From NCBI GenBank assembly GCA_017645785.1, contig JAGCNW010000010.1, forward strand, positions 1-64,000: 64,000 nucleotides of DNA. Direction: 5' to 3'. The notes under the pieces were generated by a model. That model made no database searches, was not told the DNA's origin, and saw only the letters and a list, made by a program, of their open reading frames with translations. Position 1 is the first letter of the stretch, and every line of letters begins with the position of its first letter. The position numbers and the translations under genes are program-made. This DNA is from Treponema sp. GTDB lineage: Bacteria > Spirochaetota > Spirochaetia > Treponematales > Treponemataceae. Positions 8,186-17,291 of the stretch are shown here, piece after piece.

Positions 8186-10003
8186 TTATATTTCGATGTA
8201 GTCCCTCAAGCCAGTCGCCCGTCTTGGGTGGCGGAGGCGTCTCAAGGCCTTTGCCTCGATTTGTCTGATTCTTTCGCGGGTTACGTTGAAGTAAAGGCCC
8301 ACTTCTTCCAAAGTCAAGCAATAGCCGCCTTCCAAGCCAAAACGCATTTTAAGGACTTCTTGTTCTCTGGGAGGAAGCGTAGAAAGAACTCCGCTCAACT
8401 GCTCCTTAAGGAGAGTGTATGCTGTCTGGTTTGCGGGATTTTCAACTTCCTTGTCTTCGATGAAGTCCCCGAGCAATGAGTCTTCCTCTTCTCCAATTGG
8501 AGTCTCCAAAGAAATGGGTTCGCGGGCGACGTTCTTTACGGTCTTTACGCGCGCGACTGGCCAGCCAAGCTGCTGGGCGATCTCGTCGTCGGTCGGCTCG
8601 CGGCCATATTTTTGCATGAGGTTTCGGCTTTCGCGGACAACCTTGTTGATTTGCTCAATCATGTGGACCGGAACGCGGATTGTGCGCGCTTGGTCGGAAA
8701 TTGAGCGGGTAATCGCCTGGCGGATCCACCAAGTGGCGTATGTTGAAAATTTATAGCCCTTGCGGTACTCAAATTTTTCAACGGCCTTGATCAAGCCGAT
8801 GTTTCCTTCTTGAACCAAGTCAAAGAACTGCAAGCCGCGGTTTGTGTATTTTTTTGCGATGGCGACAACCAAGCGCAAGTTGGCGTTGATCAAATGGTTC
8901 TTTGCGATTTCCATCATCTTGCGGCCGCGCTCGATTTCTTTTTCCATCTTGAGAATGTCGTCGATGCTGTTTTCAAATTCAAATTCAAGGCGAACCAAGC
9001 GGCGCTCAATCTTTTGAATTTTGGAATAGACTTCGCGAATGTCGTCCGCGTTCATGCCCAACTCTTTTTCAAGCTTGGCGCACTCGTTGCGTATCGCGAG
9101 CCTTCTTCCCAATCGGCGCAAGTCGGCGGGATCCTTTACGCGCAATTCCTTCATGCGCTTTTCCTGCTGGTGCTGGTATTCCTCAATCTTTTGCTTTGCG
9201 TCAATGAATTCCGCAGAAAACTTTTCCAATTCTTCTGTTTGGATCTCAGCCTTTTGGAGAGACGGAAGAATTTTTTTCTGGAGCTTAAGGATGTCCTTGT
9301 TTTCGAGAATCTTGACGTTGGAGTCTACTTCAAACAATTGGCGCTTGAGCGTCATGTACTGCTTGATTTCTGAAAGGACCGGCTTGAGGTACTCGGAATA
9401 GGCGCTCTTGAGGCGGCGCTTTTCGGCCATCTCTTCGTTGATTTCCTTGCGAGGCCTTCCCTGCTCGTGCATGTCGATTCTTTGAAAGGCCTTTTGCGCG
9501 ACGGCAAAAAATTCTGGAATCAATTTGCCGGAGCTCTTTATTACGTCTTTTATTATGTTCTCGCCGCTCTCCATTTGCTTGGAAAGGGTCACTTCTTGTT
9601 CCGCCGTAAGAAGGTTTTCTTTTCCGATGTCGCGAAGGTAAAGGCGGATGGGATCGTCTGTGTTCACTCCGTCTTTGTCGGAGCTGACCAAGCGCTTTTT
9701 GGAAGACATGGAGGCCTCTTTTTCCGCCTGTTCGGCAATCTTCGCCTCTTGGTCTTCGGGGATGTCCGCGTCTTCGTCGTCAACGACAAGGTTGTCTTCG
9801 TCTTCGTCGTCGGGCAAGTCCGGAGGAATCTCTTCTTGAATTATTATTCCGCGTCTTTCAAGCTCGGCCATCAAGGCTTCGCTTTTTTCTTGGTCCGCCA
9901 CAACATCCTGTCCAAGAATGTCTGCAATCTCGTCCCAGTTGAATTCCGTTTTGCCCTTTTCTGTAATCTTAGAAAGCAAAGAGTCAAGCTCTTCTTTATC
10001 CAT
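8186..10003 (-). CDS. rpoD: Primary sigma factor RpoD (sigma70)
   Basis: 605 residues. Region 1.1 is at the N-terminus, followed by an acidic stretch (about residues 60-90). Region 2 ([20 protein letters not shown], then [17 protein letters not shown]) lies around 390-440, and the region 4.2 helix-turn-helix ([20 protein letters not shown]) near 565-585. It directs RNA polymerase to housekeeping promoters, the TTGnnn/TAnAAT pairs found throughout this window. The start has GGGAA upstream. It lies 9 bp after dnaG, reproducing the common dnaG-rpoD order. Confidence 0.97.
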   Translation of the reverse strand: MDKEELDSLLSKITEKGKTEFNWDEIADILGQDVVADQEKSEALMAELERRGIIIQEEIPPDLPDDEDEDNLVVDDEDADIPEDQEAKIAEQAEKEASMSSKKRLVSSDKDGVNTDDPIRLYLRDIGKENLLTAEQEVTLSKQMESGENIIKDVIKSSGKLIPEFFAVAQKAFQRIDMHEQGRPRKEINEEMAEKRRLKSAYSEYLKPVLSEIKQYMTLKRQLFEVDSNVKILENKDILKLQKKILPSLQKAEIQTEELEKFSAEFIDAKQKIEEYQHQQEKRMKELRVKDPADLRRLGRRLAIRNECAKLEKELGMNADDIREVYSKIQKIERRLVRLEFEFENSIDDILKMEKEIERGRKMMEIAKNHLINANLRLVVAIAKKYTNRGLQFFDLVQEGNIGLIKAVEKFEYRKGYKFSTYATWWIRQAITRSISDQARTIRVPVHMIEQINKVVRESRNLMQKYGREPTDDEIAQQLGWPVARVKTVKNVAREPISLETPIGEEEDSLLGDFIEDKEVENPANQTAYTLLKEQLSGVLSTLPPREQEVLKMRFGLEGGYCLTLEEVGLYFNVTRERIRQIEAKALRRLRHPRRATGLRDYIEI

Positions 10004-10012
10004 TTTTTTCCC

Positions 10013-11827
10013 TTACTTTTTTTGCATTTGGATTTGTTTGTCCAACTGCGAAATTTCGGAGACTAGCGTTTTGAGGTAATTTTCATCGTCGGAAGTTGTC
10101 GGGGTAAAGGCCCTCAAGCGTTCGTTCAACTTTTTGCGTTGACGCTCCAATGCGTTCCGCTTTATTAGTTTTATGCTGTCCCAAACTATGCGGTCAAGCA
10201 ATTCCTTGAATTCCGCTTCGCTTTGATTTTCTTTTTTTGAAAACTCTCCGCTGGCGGTAACCGCGGTGACCATCTGTTGGACGTTTGCGTCGCACAGTTC
10301 CAAAACAGACATATATGAAAAATTGCCCTGCTTGTAACGCTCCTCCAATTTTATAAATAATTCTTTTGCCAAGGGGTCTTCAAAGTCATCGCTGTTAAGT
10401 TCGCGCCGCATTTTTGAATACTCATCGGGATTGGAAAGAACGGCTAACACGGCTCTAAGTTCAGCGTTCAATTTGATTGGCTGGGCTTCTTCGCCGTCAG
10501 ACTGTCTTGACCTTAATTCCAGACGCGAGCGCGCTTGGCTGCGATTTTTGAAGTCTCTTCTAACGGCCTCCGGCGAAAGATTAAAGGCCCCGGCCAACTG
10601 GTCAAGGCTTGATTCTTTCTGAATGTCTGATTGCAGGGAATCCACGTACGGAAAGAAAGCCAAGGCGGCTTTTGTTTTGTCTTCTGGAGACTCCGACGGA
10701 TATTGCGCCTTTATTTTAGACAACAGATAATCACTATCTAATATAGCATTTTGGACTTGTTTAGTCAAGGTCTCGGCCCCGAATTTTATCATAATTTCGG
10801 CCGGGTCCTTGCCTCCCTCAAGGCGGATTATCTTTGTTGTCAGGTTGAACTGGCGGCACATAAGGATGGCGCGTTTTGTGGCGTTTTGTCCCGCTCCGTC
10901 GGAATCAAAGGACAAGAGGATTGTGTCGCAAAAGCCCTGGAGGATTTTGAGCTGCTGTTCGGTAAGGCTGGTTCCCAAGGGGGCCACGGCGATGTCTATG
11001 CCGCATTGGTGGTAGGCGATTACGTCCATGTAGCCTTCGCACAAAATGGCCGCCTTTTGTTTGTGGATGGCGTTTTTAGCAAAGTTGAAGGCGTAAAGGG
11101 TTTCCCTCTTGTGGTAATGCGGGAGTTCCGGCGAGTTTAGGTATTTTGGCTCCCCTTCCCCCAAAATGCGGCCGCCAAAGGCGACTGCCTGGCCCTTGCG
11201 GTCAAAGATCGGAAAAATCAAGCGGCCCGCAAAAAGGCATGAATCAAGGTTTTTCTTGCTAAAAAGGCCTGTTTTTTCCAAAAAGGCGTCCGAATAGTTT
11301 TTTTCCTTAAGAAATTTCTTTAGCCAAAAGCGGTCGGCGGGCGCGTAGCCCAGCTTGAATTTTGCCAAAGTTTCGTCGGTGAGGCCGCGGCCCTTTATGT
11401 ATTCCAAAGCCGAGGCTCCTTGCTTGTTTTGGGTCAAGAAAAAATGGAAGGTGCTTGCGATGCGGTCGTAGACTTCGCGGATTGTGTCTAAATCTTGGTC
11501 TTTTTTTTCGGGAACGTAGGAGCCGCCTTCGTAGGTCACTTCGATGTTGTATTTTTTTGCAAGTTCGTTGATCGCCTCTGGGTACGAAAGCTTTTCCATC
11601 TCCATCGTGAATTTTATCACGTCGCCGCCGACTCCGCAGCCAAAGCAATGGTAAAATTTCTTTATCGGGTCAACAGTGAACGAAGGCGTCTTTTCGTTGT
11701 GGAAGGGACAGCAGCCCCAATATTGGGCGCCCCGCTGGGTGAGGTTTGTGTATCCGTTGACAATCGACACGATGTCGGCGGTTTGCCGCACTCTCTCGAT
11801 TGTATCCTGAGAAATGAAGCCGGCCAT
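10013..11827 (-). CDS. dnaG: DNA primase DnaG
   Basis: 604 residues. The CHC2 zinc finger is near residues 38-65 (CCPFHNEKTPSF ... HCFGCGVGG). The TOPRIM catalytic core follows (ILCEGYMDVIAYHQ near 260, LSFDSDGAGQNA near 310). The C-terminal region is the helical DnaB-interacting part. It makes RNA primers at the replication fork; its helicase partner DnaB is encoded at 31.99-33.32 kb. The start ATG shares one base with the stop of mltG. Confidence 0.96.
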   Translation of the reverse strand: MAGFISQDTIERVRQTADIVSIVNGYTNLTQRGAQYWGCCPFHNEKTPSFTVDPIKKFYHCFGCGVGGDVIKFTMEMEKLSYPEAINELAKKYNIEVTYEGGSYVPEKKDQDLDTIREVYDRIASTFHFFLTQNKQGASALEYIKGRGLTDETLAKFKLGYAPADRFWLKKFLKEKNYSDAFLEKTGLFSKKNLDSCLFAGRLIFPIFDRKGQAVAFGGRILGEGEPKYLNSPELPHYHKRETLYAFNFAKNAIHKQKAAILCEGYMDVIAYHQCGIDIAVAPLGTSLTEQQLKILQGFCDTILLSFDSDGAGQNATKRAILMCRQFNLTTKIIRLEGGKDPAEIMIKFGAETLTKQVQNAILDSDYLLSKIKAQYPSESPEDKTKAALAFFPYVDSLQSDIQKESSLDQLAGAFNLSPEAVRRDFKNRSQARSRLELRSRQSDGEEAQPIKLNAELRAVLAVLSNPDEYSKMRRELNSDDFEDPLAKELFIKLEERYKQGNFSYMSVLELCDANVQQMVTAVTASGEFSKKENQSEAEFKELLDRIVWDSIKLIKRNALERQRKKLNERLRAFTPTTSDDENYLKTLVSEISQLDKQIQMQKK

Positions 11828-12867
11828 CAGCGCGACGCCTTCTTTGTTTTAAATATGACGCCTTGCGCGACGTGTTCGGACAAGGTTTTGGTAAAGACAT
11901 GGCGGCCGGCCGCTTCGTCCATCAGCTGAAAGTAATAGAAGTCGGTCTGGGCCGGCTCGGCGGCGGCTTTGAGCGCCACAAGGCCGGGATTGCAAATCGG
12001 CGCCGGAGGAAGGCCCGCGTTTAGGTAAGTGTTGTAAGGGCTTTGAATCTTTAGGTCGTCGTAAGTTATGATGTCCGGATGCGGGCGGCCCAAGACTTCT
12101 GTAATGACGTACTCAACCGTCGCGCAGGAATACAGGCCGATTCCCTTTTTAATGCGGTTTGTGAAAACGCTTGCGATCAAGGGCGCTTCGTCGACGGAAC
12201 GGTATTCCCTCTCGATTATGGAAGCGAGCGTAACGATTTGATTGAGTCTGTCTTTGTCCGTCCTCAAGGAGTTAAGCGACGGAATTTGTGAAATCTTTTT
12301 GTAAAAATTCTCTGTCATTATTTGGACAACTTTCTTAGCGTCGCTTTGGGGCGCCAGCATATAAGTGTCCGGGAACAAAAAGCCTTCCAAACCTTTTGCC
12401 GCCGCGTTGAAACTTTCAGCGGAACAAATGTCCGCGCTTTGAAGGCGTGCCGCGATTTTTGATACAGTCAAGCCTTCCGGAATCGAGACGCTCACAAGCT
12501 CTTCATGGCCGGCCGAAAGAGCGGCGTAAATTTGCCCCGCGTCCATCGAACTGTCCAAGTCGCAAACGCCCGCCTTTACGCAAAAGACTTCCTCCGCTTG
12601 CTTTGACACAAGCGGGCCCAAGCGGGGAAATCGGGCCAAAAGATAAAAGGCGTGTTTGTTTTTGATGATTTTGTTTTGTTCCAAAAGCGCCGCGATTTTT
12701 CTTGTGGAGTCGCCCTGCTCTATTTTAAGGCGCAGGCTGACCGCGTTTTCCTTTGAGTTGCGGGCGCCGGTCAAGGCTTTTAATGAAACAAAGGCCGCCA
12801 AAACAATGGCAAGCGCGAGAATTATTGGGGCGAAAAATGCTGTCGCTATTTTTTTTGACGTTTTCAT
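11827..12867 (-). CDS. mltG: Endolytic murein transglycosylase MltG
   Basis: 346 residues: an N-terminal transmembrane segment (about 10-32), a LysM-like region, and the YceG/MltG catalytic domain with the catalytic Glu in LASIIEREY (about residue 218) and the conserved AGLPPAPICNPG loop near 285. It cleaves nascent glycan strands at the inner membrane and so limits strand length. It overlaps dnaG by 1 bp and the small gene upstream by 4 bp (ATGA), so it belongs to one translationally coupled run. Confidence 0.93.
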   Translation of the reverse strand: MKTSKKIATAFFAPIILALAIVLAAFVSLKALTGARNSKENAVSLRLKIEQGDSTRKIAALLEQNKIIKNKHAFYLLARFPRLGPLVSKQAEEVFCVKAGVCDLDSSMDAGQIYAALSAGHEELVSVSIPEGLTVSKIAARLQSADICSAESFNAAAKGLEGFLFPDTYMLAPQSDAKKVVQIMTENFYKKISQIPSLNSLRTDKDRLNQIVTLASIIEREYRSVDEAPLIASVFTNRIKKGIGLYSCATVEYVITEVLGRPHPDIITYDDLKIQSPYNTYLNAGLPPAPICNPGLVALKAAAEPAQTDFYYFQLMDEAAGRHVFTKTLSEHVAQGVIFKTKKASR

Positions 12868-13049
12868 GTTCTGTATATTTTTTCAACCTCGTCTATAGAC
12901 ATGCAGGAATAAACCTTGTTTTGGACTTCCCTTGAAAAATTATACAAAATTTTTGGAATCTTGTCTTGGTTTTCCCTCGCGATCGCGGCCAAGGCCTTCA
13001 GCTCCTCGCAAGTGAAATTGTATGAAAGGCAAAAAGCTTCGTCGGTCAT
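12864..13049 (-). CDS. Small conserved-looking protein of unknown function (61 aa)
   Basis: 61 residues starting MTDEAFCLSYNFTCEEL and ending in DEVEKIYRT. Both ends overlap neighbours by exactly 4 bp (ATGA at 13046-13049 with the hydrolase and at 12864-12867 with mltG), strong evidence for a translated gene. The predicted fold is all-helical and soluble, with two Cys. A longer upstream extension of the frame runs into the hydrolase gene and lacks support. I do not recognise the family. Confidence 0.75.
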   Translation of the reverse strand: MTDEAFCLSYNFTCEELKALAAIARENQDKIPKILYNFSREVQNKVYSCMSIDEVEKIYRT

Positions 13050-13984
13050 AGGTCTATCTCCGTTCCTTCTACAGCAAGGTCTACCTTTACGGCAGTTTGA
13101 ACGATAAACTTGGCGTACCATCTTGCCGCTTTTAGAATTGCGTCCAATTTTTTGTCGTCATGCTCCGGCTCGTGGTGGAAAAGAAAAATTTTTGTGATTC
13201 CCATTTGGGCGGCAAAGTCAACGGCGTACGAAAACGGCGAGTGCCCCCATTTGATTTTGTCAATCGCCTCTTTCATCGTGTATTGGGAATCAAGAACCGC
13301 GGCGTCGGCGTCGGCAAAAATGGCCTCGACGTCATTTCCGTACTTGTGGGTGTCCAAATACAGCTCGACGTCGGTGGCGTAGACAAATTTCTTTTTGTCC
13401 TCAACGGCGCAATAAGCGTAAGAGCCGCCGGGATGGCTCATTTTGCAGCAATTGAGCCGGACGTTTCCGATGTTGAATTCTTTTCCTGGCTGAATGCTGA
13501 TAAAGTTCACCCGGTCTTTTATTGAGTCAAACTCAACCGGAAAATAAGGCGCCTTCATTTGGCTTGCAAAATACTTGTCTGTGTCAGGGAACGGAGAGTA
13601 AATGTCTATTTTTGTATTCGGCTCAAAAAGCGGGTCGAAAAAAGGAAAGCCCTGGATATGATCCCAATGCAAGTGCGAAAAAAGGATTGAATAATGATGG
13701 TCTTCCGGCTGCGGGGATTTTTTTGACATTACGCGAAGGCCAGTTCCCGCGTCAAAAATGATTTGGCCGCCGTCTTTTGCGACAAGCTGGACGCAGGGCG
13801 TGTTGGCGCCCGCGGTTCCAAAAATGTATTCCGGGAGCGAAGCCAAAAATCTTTCGCGGGCGTCAGGACTTACAATGTCCTTGCTCTGGACGCGCATGAC
13901 GGCGGCGATGATTTTTGCTTGAACTTGTTCTTTTGTCAACGGGGCTGGAGTCGAGCCTCTCACTCCCCAAAAAACAATTTTCAA
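13046..13984 (-). CDS. MBL-fold metallo-hydrolase
   Basis: 312 residues. The metal-binding signature HLHWDH is at 104-109, the second His site (CKMSHPGGSYAY) lies near 180 and a later metal-binding Asp in ATDVELY near 205. The N-terminus KIVFWGVRGSTPAP is typical of phosphodiesterase-like MBL proteins (PhnP / class III cyclic-nucleotide phosphodiesterase group). Substrate is unknown. The start is TTG overlapping the upstream stop (TTGA, 13981-13984), with GGAG about 9 nt before it. It is part of the coupled run ending in dnaG-rpoD. Confidence 0.88.
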   Translation of the reverse strand: MKIVFWGVRGSTPAPLTKEQVQAKIIAAVMRVQSKDIVSPDARERFLASLPEYIFGTAGANTPCVQLVAKDGGQIIFDAGTGLRVMSKKSPQPEDHHYSILFSHLHWDHIQGFPFFDPLFEPNTKIDIYSPFPDTDKYFASQMKAPYFPVEFDSIKDRVNFISIQPGKEFNIGNVRLNCCKMSHPGGSYAYCAVEDKKKFVYATDVELYLDTHKYGNDVEAIFADADAAVLDSQYTMKEAIDKIKWGHSPFSYAVDFAAQMGITKIFLFHHEPEHDDKKLDAILKAARWYAKFIVQTAVKVDLAVEGTEIDL

Positions 13985-14445
13985 TTGTCGCTCTCCAAAT
14001 CCCGTGTTATCGGCAGGTTGTGTTCATACAAAAATTTTTGCTCGTCAATTTCTTGGCGCGAACGAAGCCTTCCAGAATTGATTCCCTTGCAACTAGCGCC
14101 TTCTTCGTTCCAACTTTGCTCGCTTTGCAAAATCCACGACCAAAAAGGATATGTTGAGCACTGGACGGGCCTGGCTCCGTAAGCCTGGCAGCCGCCTTGG
14201 TCCCAAAGAACGCAGTCATAGTTTTTTTTTTCCAAAAGGGCCAAGGCTTCTTTGTTACCGTAATATTGAACCCAACGGCAATAGTTTTTAATAAAATCAA
14301 CTTGGCTAATTTTAAACCATTCGGAGAGTCTTGTCAAATCATTTTTGGAAAGATAAACAACGCCGGGCGAAAGCCTGCAACAGTCTGAGCAGCGTTGGCA
14401 TTCAAAGGAAAGTCCGTTTTTGTAAAAGCAATTTTCGTCAGACAA
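13981..14445 (-). CDS. YkgJ-type cysteine-cluster protein
   Basis: 154 residues with the YkgJ/UPF0153 pattern: FECQRCSDCC near residues 15-25 and further Cys at CVLWDQGGCQAYGARPVQCSTYPFW (quoted in two parts in the family: CxxxxxxxC and RPxxCxxYPF). These proteins are thought to bind zinc or an Fe-S cluster; their role is unknown. The likely start is TTG at 14445 without a clear ribosome-binding site, 20 bp after tRNA-Tyr, so it may be read from the tRNA promoter. Confidence 0.82.
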   Translation of the reverse strand: MSDENCFYKNGLSFECQRCSDCCRLSPGVVYLSKNDLTRLSEWFKISQVDFIKNYCRWVQYYGNKEALALLEKKNYDCVLWDQGGCQAYGARPVQCSTYPFWSWILQSEQSWNEEGASCKGINSGRLRSRQEIDEQKFLYEHNLPITRDLESDN

Positions 14446-14465
14446 AGTACTAAATTAAAAGTTTG

Positions 14466-14547
14466 TGGGGAGTGAAGGATTCGAACCTACGAAGGCTTAG
14501 CCAGCAGATTTACAGTCTGTCCCCTTTGACCACTCGGGAAACTCCCC
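14466..14547 (-). tRNA. tRNA-Tyr (GTA)
   Basis: An 82-nt class II tRNA with a 7-bp acceptor stem (GGGGAGT / ACTCCCC), anticodon loop CTGTAAA reading GTA, a long variable arm, and a standard T-loop (GGTTCGAATCC). The CCA end is not encoded. It lies 6 bp downstream of tRNA-Thr in the same transcript. Confidence 0.96.
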
Positions 14548-14553
14548 AAAATA

Positions 14554-14626
14554 AGCTGCCTGTAGGATTTGGACCCACGACCCCGAGATTACAAATCACG
14601 TGCTCTACCAGCTGAGCTAAGGCAGC
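14554..14626 (-). tRNA. tRNA-Thr (TGT)
   Basis: A 73-nt cloverleaf with acceptor GCTGCCT / AGGCAGC, a normal D arm (GCTCAGCTGGTAGAGC) and anticodon loop TTTGTAA reading TGT. Two departures from consensus are visible: the T-loop reads TCCAAAT, giving C at position 55, and the anticodon stem has a U-U mismatch at 29-41 (CGTGA / TCTCG). The CCA end is not encoded. First gene of the tRNA-Thr/tRNA-Tyr pair. Confidence 0.9.
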
Positions 14627-14655
14627 AAATGCGTTTGATGTCAAACGTAGATGCT

Positions 14656-14684
14656 ATTCTATTCTTTTTGGGAAAAAGTGTCAA
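14656..14684 (-). promoter_or_regulatory. Sigma70 promoter of the tRNA pair
   Basis: Minus-strand TTGACA (14679-14684), 17-bp spacer, TAGAAT (14656-14661), about 30 bp before the first base of tRNA-Thr. It may also drive the downstream ykgJ-hydrolase-mltG-dnaG-rpoD run. Confidence 0.85.
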
Positions 14685-14708
14685 GCGCTTTGCGCGGATA
14701 TTTTTGTT

Positions 14709-16715
14709 TTATCCTTGGGCACTTTTTCGGTGCTTTCTTGTGTATGTGATGGTCAAGTTTATTGTTTTTTCAACTTCCATAGACGCGGCAAGGTCAACGT
14801 CCCAAATGAATGAGGCTACAAATGTCTTGCTTTCGTTTTGAACGATGTCCGTGTCCATGTTCCTGCGCTTGACGCTTACAGGGAAGAAGGTCACACCAGC
14901 CTCTTCGTTGGGTGTGAACATAAACGAAACGTTTGAATTTGAGTCCGTCACTTGCACGGCCGAAGCCTTTTGGACCAAGCCGTCCTTTACTGTCTTGCAG
15001 CTGGGCTCGGCGCTGGTGCCTGTGATTATGTTTTCGCCCGAAACTATCTCTATGTTGTAAGGCTTGTAATTTGGGTTCAAAAGGTTCAATTCGGCGAAGT
15101 TTGACTCCACCGCGAATTTTCCTTGAACCGCTATCGGGCCTTCGTTTTTGAGAATGTATTGGACTGTGATGCCGTTTGACTTTATGATGTAATTTTTCTT
15201 CAAGAGGATCGGCTGGTCCAAGGTTGAGAATTTTGTTTTTGCCTCAAATTGAATTTCTTGGCGGGGGCTTGAGAACAAGACTTCCTTGTATCTTTTTGCC
15301 GAGAACATTCCGTTGCGGCAAGGCTCGCCCTTGCAATATTTTTTGGCCTCCTCGTCCTCGAACAAGTGGTCAACGAAAATTCCGCGGAAGTAATTGTCGT
15401 CAAGGCCGTCGTATTTTTTTGAGCGTGAAATGTTGTCCGCATAGTTTCCGCTGGCCTTTAGAACGTCGAGCGCGAAAATCGAGCCGCCTTCCGTTCCGAC
15501 GCAAACGTTGCACTTTTCCAAGCGGCAAACATATTCCTTAAAGCCGTCGCCGTTGTAGTCATAGCTGGTCACGGATTCCTTAAAGGCGGAACATTCGCGG
15601 GCCAAGCGCTCGGACTCGGTGAGGTTTTTGTAAGCGTTTTGCCTTTCCTTAAAGGCGGCCAATTCGCTTGAGGAACGGCAGACATAAGCGTCTCCGCATT
15701 GGGCGGCCAAAAGCTTTTCGCGCGCGGCGTTTTTGCGCATTTTGTCGCCGTGGCATTGGTTTACAAGCATGCTCACGTTCATCATTCTGTCAAAAAGAGA
15801 ATGGCTTGTCTTGTATACTTGAAGGTAGTCGTAAATGTTTACGGGATAGTTGTCTTTTTGCTCCACCGGCTCGTAGGGAGTGAAGCACCAGCGCGCGATG
15901 TTTTTGTTAATTCCGGCGTGGATAAAGCAAGGGACAAAAACGCTCGCGTCCTTTAGGCAATTGTATGGCAAGTCAAGGCAGCATTTTTTTTCGTTTTGCA
16001 CAAGCGAGAGCGCCTCTTGGATCCAGTCTTTTTTAAGCAAGGGCTTTATCGAATTGATGTCATAAGAGATGCAAAGCATTCTGTCGGCGCCCGCGTTTTC
16101 TGGGTTTCCCTTTTTTGCGGCCTTGCAAGCGGCCGACACTCTGGCGAACAAGTCTTTGGGGCTCTCGTCCTTTTTTGCCGCCAAGTTTGAATACACAGGA
16201 AGAATCAAAGTTGATTTTTCCAAGTTGTTCATTACGAGCGGAAGAAAATGATTTTTGTCTTTTGGCAAAAGGCTTGAGTCAAGCAAGACGTATTCCAAGC
16301 TGGCGGCTTCCAATGTCGAAAGCAAGGAAGGATCCCAACTGTCGCAAAAAAGAGTCGCGCCTCTTGGCCTTTTTCCAAAATTTTGTCTGTAGGCCAATGT
16401 GAGCTTTTCTATTTGGGCCGCGCGGTCAAGGGGAAATATCAACGGAAAAAGCGGATTGTAGTAGCCGCCGCCAATCATCTCGACTTGCTTTCTTGATATT
16501 AGGTTCTTGAGCAGCTCCAAAAATTCTGGATTTTTCTTTTTGAAAAATTCTATTTGCGGGCCGGTAAAGTAAAATGAAAATTTAAGGTCAGGCATCGCGT
16601 ACAAAATGGCGCCCAAGGGCTTGTAAACATTTTTGTAAGCCGCTTGATATGAGGAGTCGTCTTGAAATTCTGTCGAGCTGCCTATGTATTCAAGGCAAAT
16701 GCGGTGCTGTGACAT
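14709..16715 (-). CDS. GH57-like protein (4-alpha-glucanotransferase family), possibly inactive
   Basis: 668 residues. The N-terminal ~330 residues resemble the GH57 barrel: KFSFYFTGPQIEFF near 45-58, EMIGGGYYNPL at 79-89 and GATLFCDSWDPSLL at 119-132. The C-terminal ~280 residues are beta-rich, like the DUF1925/1926 domains of GH57 glucanotransferases. The family nucleophile Glu sits in a motif of the type (T/A)ERVWEP; here the aligned segment reads FCDSWDP, with Cys at that position. The protein may therefore bind glucans without hydrolysing them, or the alignment is off. It is the last gene of the Rnf operon, 7 bp after rnfB, with no obvious ribosome-binding site. Confidence 0.72.
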   Translation of the reverse strand: MSQHRICLEYIGSSTEFQDDSSYQAAYKNVYKPLGAILYAMPDLKFSFYFTGPQIEFFKKKNPEFLELLKNLISRKQVEMIGGGYYNPLFPLIFPLDRAAQIEKLTLAYRQNFGKRPRGATLFCDSWDPSLLSTLEAASLEYVLLDSSLLPKDKNHFLPLVMNNLEKSTLILPVYSNLAAKKDESPKDLFARVSAACKAAKKGNPENAGADRMLCISYDINSIKPLLKKDWIQEALSLVQNEKKCCLDLPYNCLKDASVFVPCFIHAGINKNIARWCFTPYEPVEQKDNYPVNIYDYLQVYKTSHSLFDRMMNVSMLVNQCHGDKMRKNAAREKLLAAQCGDAYVCRSSSELAAFKERQNAYKNLTESERLARECSAFKESVTSYDYNGDGFKEYVCRLEKCNVCVGTEGGSIFALDVLKASGNYADNISRSKKYDGLDDNYFRGIFVDHLFEDEEAKKYCKGEPCRNGMFSAKRYKEVLFSSPRQEIQFEAKTKFSTLDQPILLKKNYIIKSNGITVQYILKNEGPIAVQGKFAVESNFAELNLLNPNYKPYNIEIVSGENIITGTSAEPSCKTVKDGLVQKASAVQVTDSNSNVSFMFTPNEEAGVTFFPVSVKRRNMDTDIVQNESKTFVASFIWDVDLAASMEVEKTINLTITYTRKHRKSAQG

Positions 16716-16722
16716 TTTTGGT

Positions 16723-17289
16723 CTAGTTTAGTATTTTATACCAGGTTTTCCAAAATTTAAAGTCTTTTTTGCTTGGAATTTCAACAATGCTTGTTTTTTC
16801 TACATTATTTTTGTATTGTACTGACTTTTGGTTTTTGGGAAAAAGCGCGATCAAGTTCTTGGGACAGCTCAGAATGCAGGAGCCGCAGCCGCAACAGGCG
16901 TCGGTGACGATTGCCGTTCCATTGTGAATTTCGATGGCCTGCTGGGGGCACGCGTACACGCAGTCTCCGTAGCCGATGCAGTCGTTTATGTTTTCGGTCA
17001 AGGAACCGTAGAATTTGGCGATGATCGCGCAACTGTGGATGCCGTTGTAGTCAAGCCTCATCTTTTTTTCTTGGTTTGGGTCGCTCAAAACTACGGCCCT
17101 GTTTTCTGAAACGGGCAAGTTGTTATCCACTACCCTATATATGTAGTTTTTTTCTATGGGCGAAAAAACAAAGTCAGTGTTCTTTAAAAGCTGGCTCTTG
17201 ATCGCCGGCAAAAATATGTTGGCGATCGCGACGACAAAGAGCGCTATTATGATTATAAACAAAAACAATAAAAATATTTTCAAAATCAT
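16723..17289 (-). CDS. rnfB: RnfB-like ferredoxin subunit, short form
   Basis: 188 residues from the ATG at 17289, which follows the rnfA stop by 2 bp; an upstream TTG at 17313 inside rnfA is less likely. It has an N-terminal membrane anchor (MILKIFLLFLFIIIIALFVV) and then two [4Fe-4S] ferredoxin motifs (CIGYGDCVYACP and CCGCGSCILSCP, about residues 104-142). Normal RnfB has an additional N-terminal CxxCxxxxC Fe-S domain between anchor and ferredoxin, which is absent here. RnfB normally accepts electrons from ferredoxin for the Rnf respiratory pump. Confidence 0.85.
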   Translation of the reverse strand: MILKIFLLFLFIIIIALFVVAIANIFLPAIKSQLLKNTDFVFSPIEKNYIYRVVDNNLPVSENRAVVLSDPNQEKKMRLDYNGIHSCAIIAKFYGSLTENINDCIGYGDCVYACPQQAIEIHNGTAIVTDACCGCGSCILSCPKNLIALFPKNQKSVQYKNNVEKTSIVEIPSKKDFKFWKTWYKILN

Positions 17290-17291
17290 TT

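Noticed and set aside
8810-9373. Plus-strand frames opposite rpoD
   Set aside because: Antisense to a highly conserved gene; no coding features.
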